A stretch of 64,000 nt of DNA from Hawksworthiomyces lignivorus (GCA_002917075.1 NTMA01000095.1:62001-126000), one strand, 5' to 3'. Shown: positions 1 to 11,269, counted from the first letter of the stretch. Notes: generated by a model not told the origin, from the letters alone. Program-made: numbers and translations.

Positions 1-207
1 TTTTTCGAAAAGGGAAACCAGGTGGTCGTGTTGAACACGCTTGTCACCAAGGCACGAAAGACTGGGGAGGTCATGAAGCGCCCTATGGCGCACGTCGTCA
101 CCGTCGTGGATGGGAAAATCAAGGAGTTCAGACCATTTTACTGGCATGTGCCCGACTACGTTGCGGCCCAGAAGGGGGAACTCGCCGACCCACGAGCTGC
201 TCACTAG
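1..207 (+). CDS. C-terminal end of an NTF2/SnoaL-like protein (5' truncated by window edge)
   Basis: Frame 1 is open from the first base of the window to a TAG at 205–207, giving the last 68 residues of a protein that starts upstream. The stretch MKRPMAHVVTVVDGKIKEFR followed by an aromatic-rich PFYWHVPDY segment is typical of the last two beta strands of the SnoaL-like/NTF2-like fold, where the DGKI turn leads into the closing strand. Members of this fold are small ligand-binding or isomerase-like proteins, so a specific reaction cannot be assigned. The internal GTG at 22 is not a start; the frame simply runs in from outside. Confidence 0.6.
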   Translation, partial: FFEKGNQVVVLNTLVTKARKTGEVMKRPMAHVVTVVDGKIKEFRPFYWHVPDYVAAQKGELADPRAAH

Positions 208-478
208 TTAGCAGACCAGGAGGAGGATTGCATGGCGAAAGAAGAGGATTAAAAAAAACCAAAATATATTAAAGGAAAACCTCTATCATGTAGAAAACAC
301 AATGTGTCCGTATATTTTTGTCGATGCTGCTCCTCCAAACGAGCAAAACAAGGACTGGTATATCCTAAGCGCACGCCTTGAACCTTCTCCAATTCATATG
401 CATATCCAGACAGAACAATAGATCACATGACAATAAAAGATGCAAAACGTTGGAAGCGTAAATAAAACTTTGGCGCTG

Positions 479-3400
479 TCACCGCAGGCCGTCCAATGCC
501 CCCTTTTCGACGATGAACTTGACCGGCTTCCGTGCGCGCCGACGCTGGCCCCGCATCGCCGGCAGGGGCGGCAGCATCTTGGACTTGGACGTCGGGTCGA
601 GGCCCAGGCTCTTGCGGTTGGCCGCCTTCCAGGCGCTGACCGAGGAGATGGCGCCGCCTTTGGGCGGGCGCCGCTCGTCGTATCCCCAGCGGCTGATGCC
701 GCCCGCGTCGACCCAGCTCGTCAGGTTCTTGCACTGGCTGGCATCGAGCCACTCCAGGCGCCCGCAGCCGTCGAGGACGTGCTCGACGCCGACGCCAGTG
801 ACGCGCACGCAGCCGCGCACGCTCAGCCCGCGCAGGTCGTTGAGATGCAGCGCCACGCACCGAAGACTGGCGTCGCTCACGGCGCTGCCGCAAAAAGCGA
901 GGCGCAGCTCCTGCAGCATGGGCAGGCCCAGCGCCACGACTTCGGTGGCCGTGTCGGACAGCGCGCAGCAGAACGACAGGTCCAGGTGCGTGAGGTTCTT
1001 TGCCGCATTCACCAAGGAGACGATGGCGCTGTCCGACAGGTACGTGCAGTCGGCGAGGCAGAGGTGCGTCAGGGAGTTGAAGCGGTACGGCGCCCACGCC
1101 TGGAATCCGGCGTCGGTGACAGACGTGCAGCGTGTCAGGGACAGCGACCGCAGGCGGTTGGACGCATGTGCCGCCAGATGCACCATCGAGCGGTCTGTAA
1201 TGTGCTTGCAGTAAGACAAGTCTAATATCTTCAGGTTGGGACAGCCAATCACCGTCCCAGGTGCCGGGCCGGCTTGCGCGGCCTGAGACTGTGCTTGTTT
1301 TGCCTTGCGCGCAATCGCCGCAGAGCTGGCAATGGCAACAACTTTTCCGGTTGGCGTTGTCGACGGCGGCGGCGGCGGTGGCTGGGGCACAACCCACCCG
1401 ACAACGCGGGCCAGGAGATTGTCGCCGACTTTTCGGCAGTTGCTCCAGTCGATCTCTTCTAGACCGGGAGCATTCTCGCTCATGTCGAGAATTTGGTTGG
1501 CAGACACATCCCAGACCGACTTCATACGCCAGGCCTTGATGTTCTTTCCGCAGTTCTGCCAGAGAGCCTGGAAGCCTTCGTCGGTAATGTGAAAACAGTT
1601 GCTTATGTCAATCTCGACGGCTCGCGTGCCGATGAACGGCGCAATAATGGTGGACAGCGACCAATCGTTGACCATGCGGTTGTATGGGCCGAGGTCGACA
1701 TGCGTACACAGCTGCGGAGACGTGGTCAGGATCCGCTTCCAGTCCCGGCATACGGCCTGCAGACGAATCAACTCGATAATGTCGAGCTTCTGGAAGACGG
1801 AAACCAACACGGAGTCGGGGGGGTACAGCTGGTAGCTCAGATGGGAGTATACTTTCTCTTCGCTGTCGGGGAGACTTGGGCTCCGGTCGGCTGTCCTTGC
1901 CTTTTTGAAGGGGCCTTGCATGAGGGTCACTTCTTCCCGGCTCCAGTCGCCAAAAGCACTGGTGGTGCTGCTAGCAATCTCGCCATTTATACCACTCCCG
2001 GGTTCTGCTTTGCCTTTGTCTGGAGTTTTTGAGGCCGTGCCGCTGCTGTCACTGCTCGTGGTAGTTGAGAGCGGCGGGAAGGTGAAGAGCTTCAGAGGAC
2101 TGCTGTTTTCGTTGGGCTGCTGGGCAGACAGTGTCTGGGCCGTTGGCGACTCGGTCTGTGGGGTGGGGGGTGCAAGCGAGTTTCGTCGTCGGTTGCGCAT
2201 GTTTTCCATATCCACGCTCAGAAAGGGATCTGGGTCACCGGGCTGCCTTGTCTCTCCTTCGTCTGCGGTTGCTTTGGTCGGGGATGATGGCTTGGACGGT
2301 GTCGTAAAAGTAACATTGGGAACCGAATGCCTACGCAGTGGAGACAGCGAAGTAGGCGTCTGGGGTGGGATCCACGACGGGCCGGCTTCCTCTGAATCTT
2401 TCATTTCCACGTCTTCTGTGGCCCCTTCGCCTTGTCCTGCGGCCATGTCGTCGCCTTCTTCAGCCCATTGTTGGTTGAATCTTTCTCGAGCGGTCTCCTC
2501 AATCTGGCGTTTCAGCTCCGGCGGGCACCGCCTCCAGAGCTCGTCGAGGGCCTCTCCGCTAATCATCAGGCACTCGACGCTTGTGATGGACCGCACCGTC
2601 GCTGTGCGTCCGCGAGAGAGGCCGAGGCTGGCTACTTCGCCAAAATACTGCCCCTGCGTCAGCCGGGGCCTCGCAAACGAAGGCTGCGACACATCTGGTG
2701 CACCGTTGGGCAGCTCATGAACAACTTCTGCGTCGCCGCTCACAATGAAGTAGATGTCGTTGCCAGGGCTGCCTTGGCGGATAATGTCGGTGAAGGGCGC
2801 GTACGTTTTGGGCTGAGCGCTCAGCCCGAGGAAGTGCAGAATATCTGGCGGCAGCGTCGCGAACAAGGGCAGCTCCTTGAGCGTCTTGCGGACGTTGACG
2901 TAGCCGCTGCCCAGGGCACTCCCGCCCACGGCTGGGTCCTCGATGATGCCGGGGCTTGGCGACTTGCGTTTCTTTGAGTTGATTACCGTGCCATCGGAGA
3001 TGCTACCTACATCGCCTGTAGACATCTCGCCTGGCAGAGACGCTCGCTGCTTTGAGGCACTGCTGTCGATGAGCATGCTGCTGCCGGAGCCAGTGTTGCG
3101 GCGCTCCTGCTGCTTCTTTTTCAAGATGGTCAGACGCTCCTGGGCCTCCTGCCGGATGGCTTTTTCCATATCAGGGTAGCGGGGAAGCTCGGCCTGCAAG
3201 TCTTCCTTCTTGAGAACGACAAGCAGGCATTTTGTGCGGGCCACAATGGTGGCGGTCCTGGGCACGTCCATGAGCACGCCGATCTCGCCAAAGAAGGCCC
3301 CCGGTTTGAGTTCCGCATAGACGGCCTCGCCATCGCGTGAGGTGACGGCGACGACGCCGCGCACCAGCCAGTACATTGCCTTTGCTTCGTCTCCTTCGGT

Positions 3401-3718
3401 CAAGATGTGGTCGTGTGCAGAGTGAATCTGGGGTCGCAGGTGCTTGCCAATGGCAGCAAGGAAGTCGTCGGGGGCAGACATAAAAAGAGGAAAGGAGCGT
3501 ATGCGGTCGACCAGGTCGAGCGGCATGTCTGGAATGGTCGAAGCCGTCAGCGGGCTGGGGCGCATGGGCCGCGTCGGGTTCGTCTCGACATTGAACGACC
3601 TGAGCAAGGACGAAACGGATTCTGGGGTGTGCTGACCACCCGCATTGCCGTGGTTTGCATGATGATGGGCCAGGGCTCTGAAAGTCGAGGGCGGCGAGGG
3701 GCCCCGTGCCCGTCGCAT
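479..3718 (-). CDS. Cyclic-nucleotide-binding / F-box / leucine-rich-repeat protein
   Basis: Intronless 1079-residue frame. Two cNMP-binding (CAP-ED) domains are visible: about residues 70–190, with GAFFGEIGVLMDVPRTATI, and about 280–410, with GQYFGEVASLGLSRGRTATV. A long low-complexity Ser/Pro/Thr linker follows. An F-box-like helix pair lies at about 628–670 (YPPDSVLVSVFQKLD, then VCRDWKRI). Then come AMN1-type leucine-rich repeats to about residue 1000, with recurring CxxLxxLDLSYCKHITD-like units, and a basic tail. The architecture suggests an SCF ubiquitin-ligase substrate adaptor whose activity or location is tuned through the cNMP-binding folds. The phosphate-binding-cassette Arg is present in both (PRTA, GRTA), so ligand binding is possible but unproven. 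This domain order is a conserved single-copy fungal protein in my recollection. The first Met at 3718 is used; Met-52 is an alternative start. Confidence 0.88.
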   Translation of the reverse strand: MRRARGPSPPSTFRALAHHHANHGNAGGQHTPESVSSLLRSFNVETNPTRPMRPSPLTASTIPDMPLDLVDRIRSFPLFMSAPDDFLAAIGKHLRPQIHSAHDHILTEGDEAKAMYWLVRGVVAVTSRDGEAVYAELKPGAFFGEIGVLMDVPRTATIVARTKCLLVVLKKEDLQAELPRYPDMEKAIRQEAQERLTILKKKQQERRNTGSGSSMLIDSSASKQRASLPGEMSTGDVGSISDGTVINSKKRKSPSPGIIEDPAVGGSALGSGYVNVRKTLKELPLFATLPPDILHFLGLSAQPKTYAPFTDIIRQGSPGNDIYFIVSGDAEVVHELPNGAPDVSQPSFARPRLTQGQYFGEVASLGLSRGRTATVRSITSVECLMISGEALDELWRRCPPELKRQIEETARERFNQQWAEEGDDMAAGQGEGATEDVEMKDSEEAGPSWIPPQTPTSLSPLRRHSVPNVTFTTPSKPSSPTKATADEGETRQPGDPDPFLSVDMENMRNRRRNSLAPPTPQTESPTAQTLSAQQPNENSSPLKLFTFPPLSTTTSSDSSGTASKTPDKGKAEPGSGINGEIASSTTSAFGDWSREEVTLMQGPFKKARTADRSPSLPDSEEKVYSHLSYQLYPPDSVLVSVFQKLDIIELIRLQAVCRDWKRILTTSPQLCTHVDLGPYNRMVNDWSLSTIIAPFIGTRAVEIDISNCFHITDEGFQALWQNCGKNIKAWRMKSVWDVSANQILDMSENAPGLEEIDWSNCRKVGDNLLARVVGWVVPQPPPPPPSTTPTGKVVAIASSAAIARKAKQAQSQAAQAGPAPGTVIGCPNLKILDLSYCKHITDRSMVHLAAHASNRLRSLSLTRCTSVTDAGFQAWAPYRFNSLTHLCLADCTYLSDSAIVSLVNAAKNLTHLDLSFCCALSDTATEVVALGLPMLQELRLAFCGSAVSDASLRCVALHLNDLRGLSVRGCVRVTGVGVEHVLDGCGRLEWLDASQCKNLTSWVDAGGISRWGYDERRPPKGGAISSVSAWKAANRKSLGLDPTSKSKMLPPLPAMRGQRRRARKPVKFIVEKGALDGLR

Positions 3719-6700
3719 GGTGGTGCGCTGGTGTGTAGGCAGAAGCCTACTCCTGCCTGGCCCTGGCCGTTTTCCTGTTGGTGTTTCCTGATTTTTGACT
3801 GCGCGGGTGTATCGTGTGCCTCTTCCCGGCCGTCTCTTCCTGGAAAGGCCGCCTGGAGCGTCTAGAAGCCGGGGCGGGTTCCCAGGACGCAGGTTTTCCC
3901 TTTCCAGCTTTCCCCTCGAAACCAGAGCTATTATTGGATCCTGGATGACGTGTGATATGCAGATCTGTCCCGCTTAGATTGGAGGAGGGAACGACAAGGC
4001 AGGAAAATCAAGCGAGGAGGTCAAGCGTAAGTGGGCTTATTTGGCGGTGCAGTTCATGCTAAATGTTGCCAGATGGGCGGGAATTTCCCCCATGCAGGGA
4101 CACCTGGCGCGGGGGGACCGGGACAGTTCGAAAGGATATTCTGGGAGGGGAAGCCCCGATTTAGAATCCCGTTTCTGTCTGGGCCATGCGGCTCATCTGG
4201 TATAATCGTCAAGCTATTCCTGGGAGGAGGGAGCAAAATGAGACCAAATCAAGCGTGAGGTGGCCAATGGGGCAGCGTGGTGGCTGGTTTGGCAATGCAG
4301 CAGTCTATGCCAGCTGAGATGAGGCGTCGTGGATAAATTGGAACTGCTGCTATTGTACGGCGATCGTCTGCTATAGCCCGCGTGAGAAGATGCGTGATAT
4401 TAGACCATTACTGCTGACTGCTTTGGCAACGAACGGCAAAGGATTATGCTACAAGCGAAGAGGAACTAAGGCACATACCCCGGCGAGCACGAGACAAGAG
4501 GGATCGAGATCTGAGAGAGCTGATAGCATAGAAGAGAAGCCGAGGTCGTAGCTCGGGCTGGCGTTTGGAGTAGATGAGACGACGACGACTTTTCCTTGGG
4601 AAGAAGAGGATAATGGTAAAACGAAGACGAATAATCCGCTGACGGTGGTCAGTTTGGCATTGCCGAGTAGGAGCCATGCAATCTATGTTTGGGCAGGTTG
4701 AAACATACTTACCAGCAGGGAGAGGAGCTGTCGGCAGCCGGAAGGAAGGGAGACGATGGATTGCTCCGGTGGATCCCACTCGTCGAGAGAAATAAGGGAG
4801 GGCAATAGAAAGGGAAGAAAGGAAGACAAGAAGAAGAAGAGCCAGCACCTGCTAGCACCTAGAGGAACAATGTCGTCGGGACCAGCTCAGGCCAGCACAG
4901 AAAAATTGGACGGCGGTCGCGGGTTGGGGGAGAGAGAGAGCAAGTCACGAGCGGAAATTGGCCGCAGCGGGGGATCGCAGAAAAGAAGAAAAAGAGAAGA
5001 GGAGCAGAAAACCGCATCTGAATCAGCCCCGGGGATGTTTAGAGAAAGACGGCGCTCTGCACTGCAGAGTCTTGTTACTGCGCTGAGAGCACTGGATACG
5101 GCTGCTCTGGTTGAGTGGAAAGGTATGGGATGGACTGGGAGACTGGGTTGCATGGATTTCGAGACAGTCAAACAGTCAAAGCGGCGCGAGAGAGGCGAGT
5201 GGGAGGGCGAAGCGGACCAGAGAAAGGTGCCCGCATCGTTTCCCATTTGTTTTAATTATTTGCTTTATCGCAGCAACAGCAGCTCACCTGCCCCACACTG
5301 ATGACGTTCTTGGCCTATTCTGGGAGGGTCTGGAGGGCTGGACGGAGTGCAGGACGGCGCCGTTTCGTTTTAGTTTAGGGCGGACAAGCTTAATAACGTG
5401 AAAACTGACGGCACCAGTGACAGGGCGGTGGGCTTGGGAGGTGAAGGATGCAGGGATGCGCTGCTCTGCCGACGGCGCGGAGGGATGGAAGACGACCTGC
5501 CAGAGCACCTGTGCTATGGTGGACGAAGGGGAGCACTATTCAAGGGAAAAAAAAAAAAGTGAGTGATACCATGCAATATCATGAGCAATAAAGCTGACGG
5601 CGATCAGTCTCTTTCGTGATCAGTGGAAATTGGCCTGATGCTCTTTTGCCTCCCTTGCGGATTTCCGTCTGAATTTTACTTTTTTTTGTGCTACGCACGC
5701 TTTCGTGGGTCATCCACAGCCCCCCGGTTCACTTCCTCTCCTCCCTGAGGGCGTATCCGTGCTTCTCTGCATTTTCCTTTTTTGCCTCAACTGCATCTTA
5801 TCTTCTCACGCAGCTACATGTGTACAGCGTGTACGACTACGAGCCTGCCAGGACCGTTAGTGCTTCCCAGCTGGCTGCGGGCTGCTGGAACGTCCTCTGC
5901 ATCTTCTATAGAAATGCCTGCACAGGGAGGGGGGCGAAGGAGTGAGGGGCAACGCCTCATCATTTCCTGCGTCCGATTGTTCCTTTTTGCTTCGTTCTTT
6001 TCTTCCTTGCAGTTGTGTGTGGTGGGGCCCGCACCAGACAGCAAACACGCACACCCGCACACACGCACACAACACTCAAAACTGGGCCGATCTGGGGGGT
6101 CGTCCCCCAGTCGTCCCAGACGATGTACGTGAGCTGCAACGAATCGTATCAATGCGAAGTCGGATCAGTTACAAAATCGCTGCAATTCCCGAGCCACTAC
6201 GGAATCCTCGTATTACGCGTTGTGCTGTGTTATCCCCCGATAGCCTTGGGCAGAAAAAGAAACAGGGAAAAGATAGAGAAAAAAAAATCCAGAGAGAGAT
6301 CAGCTGTCGAGTGCTCTATAGTATATTGAACAGCCCATCTCCTTTAGTTTTGCAGCTCTCCTTTCTAGGCGGCGAACTCATTTTCCAGAAGCAGTCAGCC
6401 CTTAAAATTGACAGTTAGCTGGCAGCTGCAGTAGCGCAGACCAGACTTTGGGAAGGGCAAAATGTAAATTTCGTACGAGAATTATTGTCAGACGCCGGGA
6501 AAGCCACGCAGCAGCAGAGCTAGACAAGCCCGACGCTTTATTTCTCGCACTGCGGAACGGAGTACGGCGCTCAGCCCGCAAGCGGTTGGTACCGAGTACA
6601 GTGGAATTGGGAGCCCTAGCTGGATGCAGACAAGCCTCCAAGACATGGGACACCGCTGCTTGGCTGGACCAAGCTTCTGACCCTGCCTGCTTGGGGGGCG

Positions 6701-7585
6701 GGCATTTCCCTGCCAGGTGGCGCTGCATCGCCCTTCGAGAAGTATTCTAGCGCTCGGCGCTGCCAATCACTGGGTGAGAAGAACCGAGAAGGTTGCAAAA
6801 GAGAAACGAAGGTCCAAAAAAAAAAAATTTCGCCGTGCAATCGCGTGGCCATCCCCGCAAGAGAGTCGCCGACCCGACTTTGGTTTTTGATATCTACGTC
6901 GTACTCGTCCTCTTTTTGGCTCGATAGTCCAATCTGGCGAAAAGCCATGTGCTGCCGAGGAAGCAATAATTGGAAATTAAGCGAGACGAGAGGCAAAAAA
7001 GATTAAAAAAGGGGGATGTTGATTGATTCTAAGGGTATCATAATTTACATACTCAAACACCTGCATTCCGCCTCGCTCTAATTCAGGCAGCATGCGCCTC
7101 TGCAGCGGCCACCAACTGGCCTGGCTTGTTTCTATCTTGTTTAGCACACGCAGGTTCGGCCTTAGGTCACCGACTACTCTGAAAAAAGGCCAAAAAAAAT
7201 GCAAAGCACGATCCTCTTCTAGAAGGATTTTCGATCCCCTCTCATTTCGTTATCGCCTCCAATGGGGAAGGTGTCGACATGGCGATGAATCACTGGCTTG
7301 CGCTGTTTTCTCGTGTTTTCTCGTGTTTGCTTTTCGTTTCTTTTCTTTTTGCTCTTTAACCCCTATCTCTTGCGGCAAGTCTGCATTGGCAAGTTTGTTG
7401 GCTTGTTGGCCTGGACGAGAAGACCCCCTCTCTCTCAACCCTGAGGGGGGTCTGCGTGTGGTGAAAAGCCAGACCTTCCTTTTCCAGTATTGATCTGGGG
7501 CCAGCATTGACCGGAACCATGACATCTATGTGGAGACATCTTTTGGTGGCAGAATTGGCTCATCGTCCAAGGCGCGTTCCTGGAT
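3719..7585. other. Long intergenic stretch; putative promoter and 5' leader of the F-box gene
   Basis: No protein-coding gene is supported in these 3.9 kb; open frames are short and overlap on both strands. On the minus strand, 4860–4715 is a pyrimidine-rich block followed by a good donor (GCTG|GTAAGTATG, donor at 4712). This looks like a transcription start region with a 5'-UTR intron for the F-box gene, which is inference. Also present are an A12 run at about 5549, a CA-rich repeat at about 6033–6075 and CT-rich tracts at 5720–5800 and 5960–6020. Confidence 0.4.
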
Positions 7586-8065
7586 TCAAATTCCGCAGTA
7601 GCCGGCGTTGCAGTCCAGCCCGGTCAGGGTGTGGCAGCAGATGGATCCGCCGGCGCAGAAGCACGTGAGACGCGACGTGTGCGCGGCTAGCTGGGCCGGT
7701 TGAGCTGACGTGACGGCCTTGCTGCTGGCGGCCTTCCACGAGGCGGGTCCCCTCCACTTCTTGATCCATGTCGGAAGGGAACTGGAAGACAGCGTAGCCT
7801 TGTGGCTGCTGCCCGACGACGAAGAGGATGTCTTTACTACGTAGGGGAGTTTGAACTTTTTGGTGTCGGTCGTAGACGGAGCGTGGGCATGGGAGCTGGC
7901 ACCGGCGCCGGCACCGACGACGTGTCTGTGTTTCTCTGGCTCGTAGGTGGCCTTGGGTTTGCTGGCCACATTGCTGCGTAGCGGCACCTGCAGCTGCTGG
8001 GCCGGCGCGGCGATGGCTACCGTAGCGGCGAGAACAGCGAAGAGGATTTGGAAGAGAAACTTCAT
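7586..8065 (-). CDS. Small secreted protein with Cys-rich C-terminus
   Basis: 159 residues if started at the Met at 8065. The frame also has a Met at 8086, but starting at 8065 puts a clean signal peptide first: MKFLFQILFAVLAATVAIAA, with likely cleavage near APA|QQ. The mature part is Ser/Lys/His-rich and low in complexity. It ends in a compact six-cysteine module (CFC, then CC, C and C in the last 24 residues), which could form three disulfides. No enzyme motif is present. Size, signal peptide and paired cysteines fit the broad class of fungal small secreted cysteine-rich proteins, some of which are effectors, but nothing shows a function here. No intron is needed. Confidence 0.62.
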   Translation of the reverse strand: MKFLFQILFAVLAATVAIAAPAQQLQVPLRSNVASKPKATYEPEKHRHVVGAGAGASSHAHAPSTTDTKKFKLPYVVKTSSSSSGSSHKATLSSSSLPTWIKKWRGPASWKAASSKAVTSAQPAQLAAHTSRLTCFCAGGSICCHTLTGLDCNAGYCGI

Positions 8066-9785
8066 GGTTGCTGAAGAGAAAGACAAAAAAAAAAATTAAG
8101 AGAATGAAAAGGGCTTAGGACACAAGTGTAGCCGATGTACGAATGTACAACTTGAATATCGTATCGGAGTTCTGCGTAACGAGAGACAAGTCAACCTGGA
8201 ATAACTGGATAGCACCGCGACGACAAAAAGAGGTACGATAAAATGAGCTAAAGCTCGATCCAGGAAAATGCAGCATCCAAGCACCTTATATATCACGTAG
8301 AAGATAGGACAATTTATGAACAAGCTCAAAACAAATCGTCTCTTACCCGGCATTTTGGGGTGCCGTAGAGAACAAGAACCATTTCATATTCTTCCATACG
8401 AGGGCCACCAGAGACGCGCTAGTTGGTTCCGTCGCAGTAATATAGAAGATGATTGCAAAACTTGGATGTCCAGGATTCAAGGCTGAATTGCTCCTTCGTT
8501 CATGCCTTGGACCCAGAAAGATAACGGAAAAGCTTCGAGAGAAGAGGGCACCTGTTCTCGGCAAAATACATAGTCATCTGCTATGTCGACAAGCTGGTGG
8601 TGCGGCTTAATTCCCGTGTATATTAATTAGCCCACCCACTTCTTCGTCCCGCGTAGAAGGCGACGAGAAGAACTGCAGAAGACGGGCAAAAGAAAACGAA
8701 AAGTCCAAAATCTGGTCAGCCGGACTGCCGAATGGGACGCCAAGAAAATACGGGGGATGCTCCAGCGTAGCTGAGATCAGGTCTGGGTGTGCTCTGCTGC
8801 GAGGCTTGTGATGGGACGAACACGACCTCTTTTTCCCTTCTTGCTACGACGATCTATCATCGTCTGAATTTGCCGTTATGTGGGATCGACCCAAGCTTCA
8901 ACCAGTGCGCACCTTCATGCCTCTGCAAAGCCTGTGCTGCTGACGACTAGAGTGTCATCGTTTGAAAGCAGTGGAGAGTCTCAACTGTTTGGCACGAAGA
9001 CATTCTGACCACCCTTCCCTCCACTAGGTAGATAACATCATTACAGTTTGGCCGGCCTGTATTTAAAAGAAGGTCGAATGCTGCCAGGCAAAGGCCGCTT
9101 CAAAGACGTGTTCTGTTTCATACATTCTTCGGTGCAAGGTTCAGCAAAACGGGGGCCAGCCCTCACCAAGTGTCGATCAGGGACGAGCCAAGCTTCTGCC
9201 CGGACACACCGTGACTACTCAATTTACGTACGTGTGTATGTTATTCGGCGTACATGGCTTCCCCTACTTGCGAACTGATGGTCCGTTTCGCCCGCGTAGA
9301 CAGAGAGCGCCACAGTTACAGCCTAGCCTTAAAATCGAGGACTCTTCCGTCACCTGGCCTGTGAGGCGCCGCCTGTGGAGTGGTGGATAATTCTAGAAAT
9401 CTCACTCGCTGAGAGAAGGCGAGAGAACTGGCCGTGGAAGCCAGCTTTGGCAGCGAGTAAGCTCCCTCGCTTTCCCTCAGGCACTCTTTTCACTGGTGCA
9501 GCGCTGCTTAATTCCGTCCCCTAACCCCGCACTTCGCACGTGCAAGCAAAGTAGTGGCTTACGTGATGCAGTTCTGGCAGCTGCCGCCGGATATTTTCGT
9601 GCTCCTTCTTCTCCGTTCCTTGAGTTCCCATTACTCTGCACGTCATTGCTGTGTTTGCCTCCACTCTTTTGGACCCAGAAGATAAAAACTCGCAGCCCGG
9701 CGTCGTCACTACCAATTCACGATCTTTTCTTTTTTTTGTTCCTCTCTTTTGTTAACAACGCCCTCCTACACATCGATCCTCTGAT
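8066..9785. other. Intergenic region with divergent promoters
   Basis: The span lies between the start of the secreted-protein gene and the start of the TMBIM5-like gene, which diverge. I see no supported gene; the longest frames are 60–97 residues without recognisable features. The last 300 bases (about 9480–9785) are strongly pyrimidine-rich just before the plus-strand start, as expected of a fungal core promoter and leader. Confidence 0.4.
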
Positions 9786-10877
9786 ATGATCACCTTACCA
9801 TCAACGATGGGCCCCGTCGCCTTCCGGCGTCTGGTCCCCCAGATCGCCAAGGCCGTCCGCTCCTCTCCCGCCTCTTCCGTCTCCTCGTCCGCCACCCTCC
9901 TCTCTGCCCGCGCCTTCCACCAGGCATCGCCCAAGAACGTCTTCTTCTCCTCTCCTCGGACAACGCTCCTGACGAAGACGACCGCCACCACAGCAACCGG
10001 CAGCGGCTTTGTCTCCCGAGTGGCCGGCGCCGCTCGGTCATACAACCAGCAGGCCCGCACGGCTGCGGCCAGCGTGGGCCAGGCCTCGACGCTGCGCAAG
10101 CTGCTGGTGGGCGGCGCCATCTTCGGCGGCACGCTGGTGGTGACCAACGTCATGTTCAACCGCGAGACGCGCGAGGACGGCGGCATGCCCGTGTACGAGC
10201 GCGAGTACCTCAACAACACCTTCTTGCACACGGGCCTGGGAATCGGCATCATCGCGCTGTCGGCGCGCCAGATGATCCAGACGGGCTTCGTGTACCGCAT
10301 CATGGTGGCCAACCCGTGGGTCGTGGCCATTGGCGGCATGGCGCTGAGCTTCGGCACCATGATCGGCACGCGCATGATCGACCCCGACAACTACGTGCCC
10401 AAGTACGCGCTGTGGACGGCCTTCAACGCCACCCAGGCCGCCTTCGTCGCACCCCTGCTTGCCTTTGCCCCCGCCGCCCTGCTCGCCCGTGCCGGCCTCT
10501 ACACCGTCGCCATGATGGGCTCCATCTCCGTCGTCGGCGCTACGGCCAAGCAGGAGAAGTACTTGTACCTGGGCGGCCCGCTGCTGGCCGGCTGCGCTAT
10601 CGTGCTGGCGTCGGGCCTGGCGCCGCTGATCATCCCGGCCACCGCCGTGCGCACGCTGGCCTTTACGGAGAACATGTGGCTGTGGGGCGGCCTGGCGCTG
10701 TTTGGCGGCTTCACCCTGTACGACGTGCAGAAGGTGCTGCACCACGCCCGGCTGGCGGAGCGCGGCGTCATCAAGCGCGACCCGGTCAACGAGAGCATCT
10801 CGCTAGAGCTGGACTTCCTCAACATCTTCATCCGGATGGTGCAGATTCTGATGATGCAGCAGAACCGGAGGAAGTAA
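9786..10877 (+). CDS. Mitochondrial Bax-inhibitor-family protein (TMBIM5/GHITM/MICS1-like)
   Basis: Intronless, 363 residues. The N-terminus is rich in Arg, Ser and Ala with almost no acidic residues (AFHQASPKNVFF region), as in a mitochondrial targeting sequence. After about residue 105 there are seven or so hydrophobic segments separated by short loops. The C-terminal ISLELDFLNIFIRMVQILM matches the last helix of the Bax-inhibitor-1/TMBIM family. Length and the targeting region point to the inner-membrane subgroup (human GHITM/TMBIM5, linked to cristae structure and cation/proton exchange) rather than the ER BI-1 proteins. A second in-frame ATG lies eight codons in. The gene converges with msrA downstream. 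Confidence 0.88.
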   Translation: MITLPSTMGPVAFRRLVPQIAKAVRSSPASSVSSSATLLSARAFHQASPKNVFFSSPRTTLLTKTTATTATGSGFVSRVAGAARSYNQQARTAAASVGQASTLRKLLVGGAIFGGTLVVTNVMFNRETREDGGMPVYEREYLNNTFLHTGLGIGIIALSARQMIQTGFVYRIMVANPWVVAIGGMALSFGTMIGTRMIDPDNYVPKYALWTAFNATQAAFVAPLLAFAPAALLARAGLYTVAMMGSISVVGATAKQEKYLYLGGPLLAGCAIVLASGLAPLIIPATAVRTLAFTENMWLWGGLALFGGFTLYDVQKVLHHARLAERGVIKRDPVNESISLELDFLNIFIRMVQILMMQQNRRK

Positions 10878-11269
10878 GCCGGCTGCATCGGATGAGCTGA
10901 TTGGACAGCATAGACAGCACCTTGGTGGTGTGGACGGCTTCACTGAATGACTTTTGAAGCGAATTTTGGTGCGAAGATGACGAGCATAACTGAAAGACAG
11001 AAAAAAGAAAGAAATTCAGCTTGGCATTGGCACATATCAGATGATGGAACACTCCTTGTAAAAATAAATCATTTTATCACTATATCAGTTTTTTAGTCAT
11101 GTAGTTCATCTCTCTTCTCTGAAGACTCATTAAAAATAACCCGTTATCTCTCCCACAAATTTCTGCCACTCTGCCCTAATGTACATGTGCAATACGCATC
11201 GCTTTCTCCCGCTTGTCTGCCTTTCCTATCTCCCCCTCCTCTGCACGCTACCTGTCTGTCTCCGTCAAA
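10878..11269. other. Convergent 3' intergenic spacer
   Basis: About 390 bp between the stop codons of the TMBIM5-like gene and msrA, which face each other. It is AT-rich around 11060–11160 with A/T runs compatible with polyadenylation signals for both genes. No gene is seen. Confidence 0.4.

Noticed and set aside
4444..4848. Minus-strand 134-codon frame with a signal-peptide-like start
   Set aside because: It is a translation of a pyrimidine-rich tract that looks like a promoter/leader. A strong splice donor lies inside it and no domain is seen.
10038..10745. 235-codon minus-strand frame opposite the TMBIM5-like gene
   Set aside because: His/Gly/Gln-rich antisense shadow with no family features.
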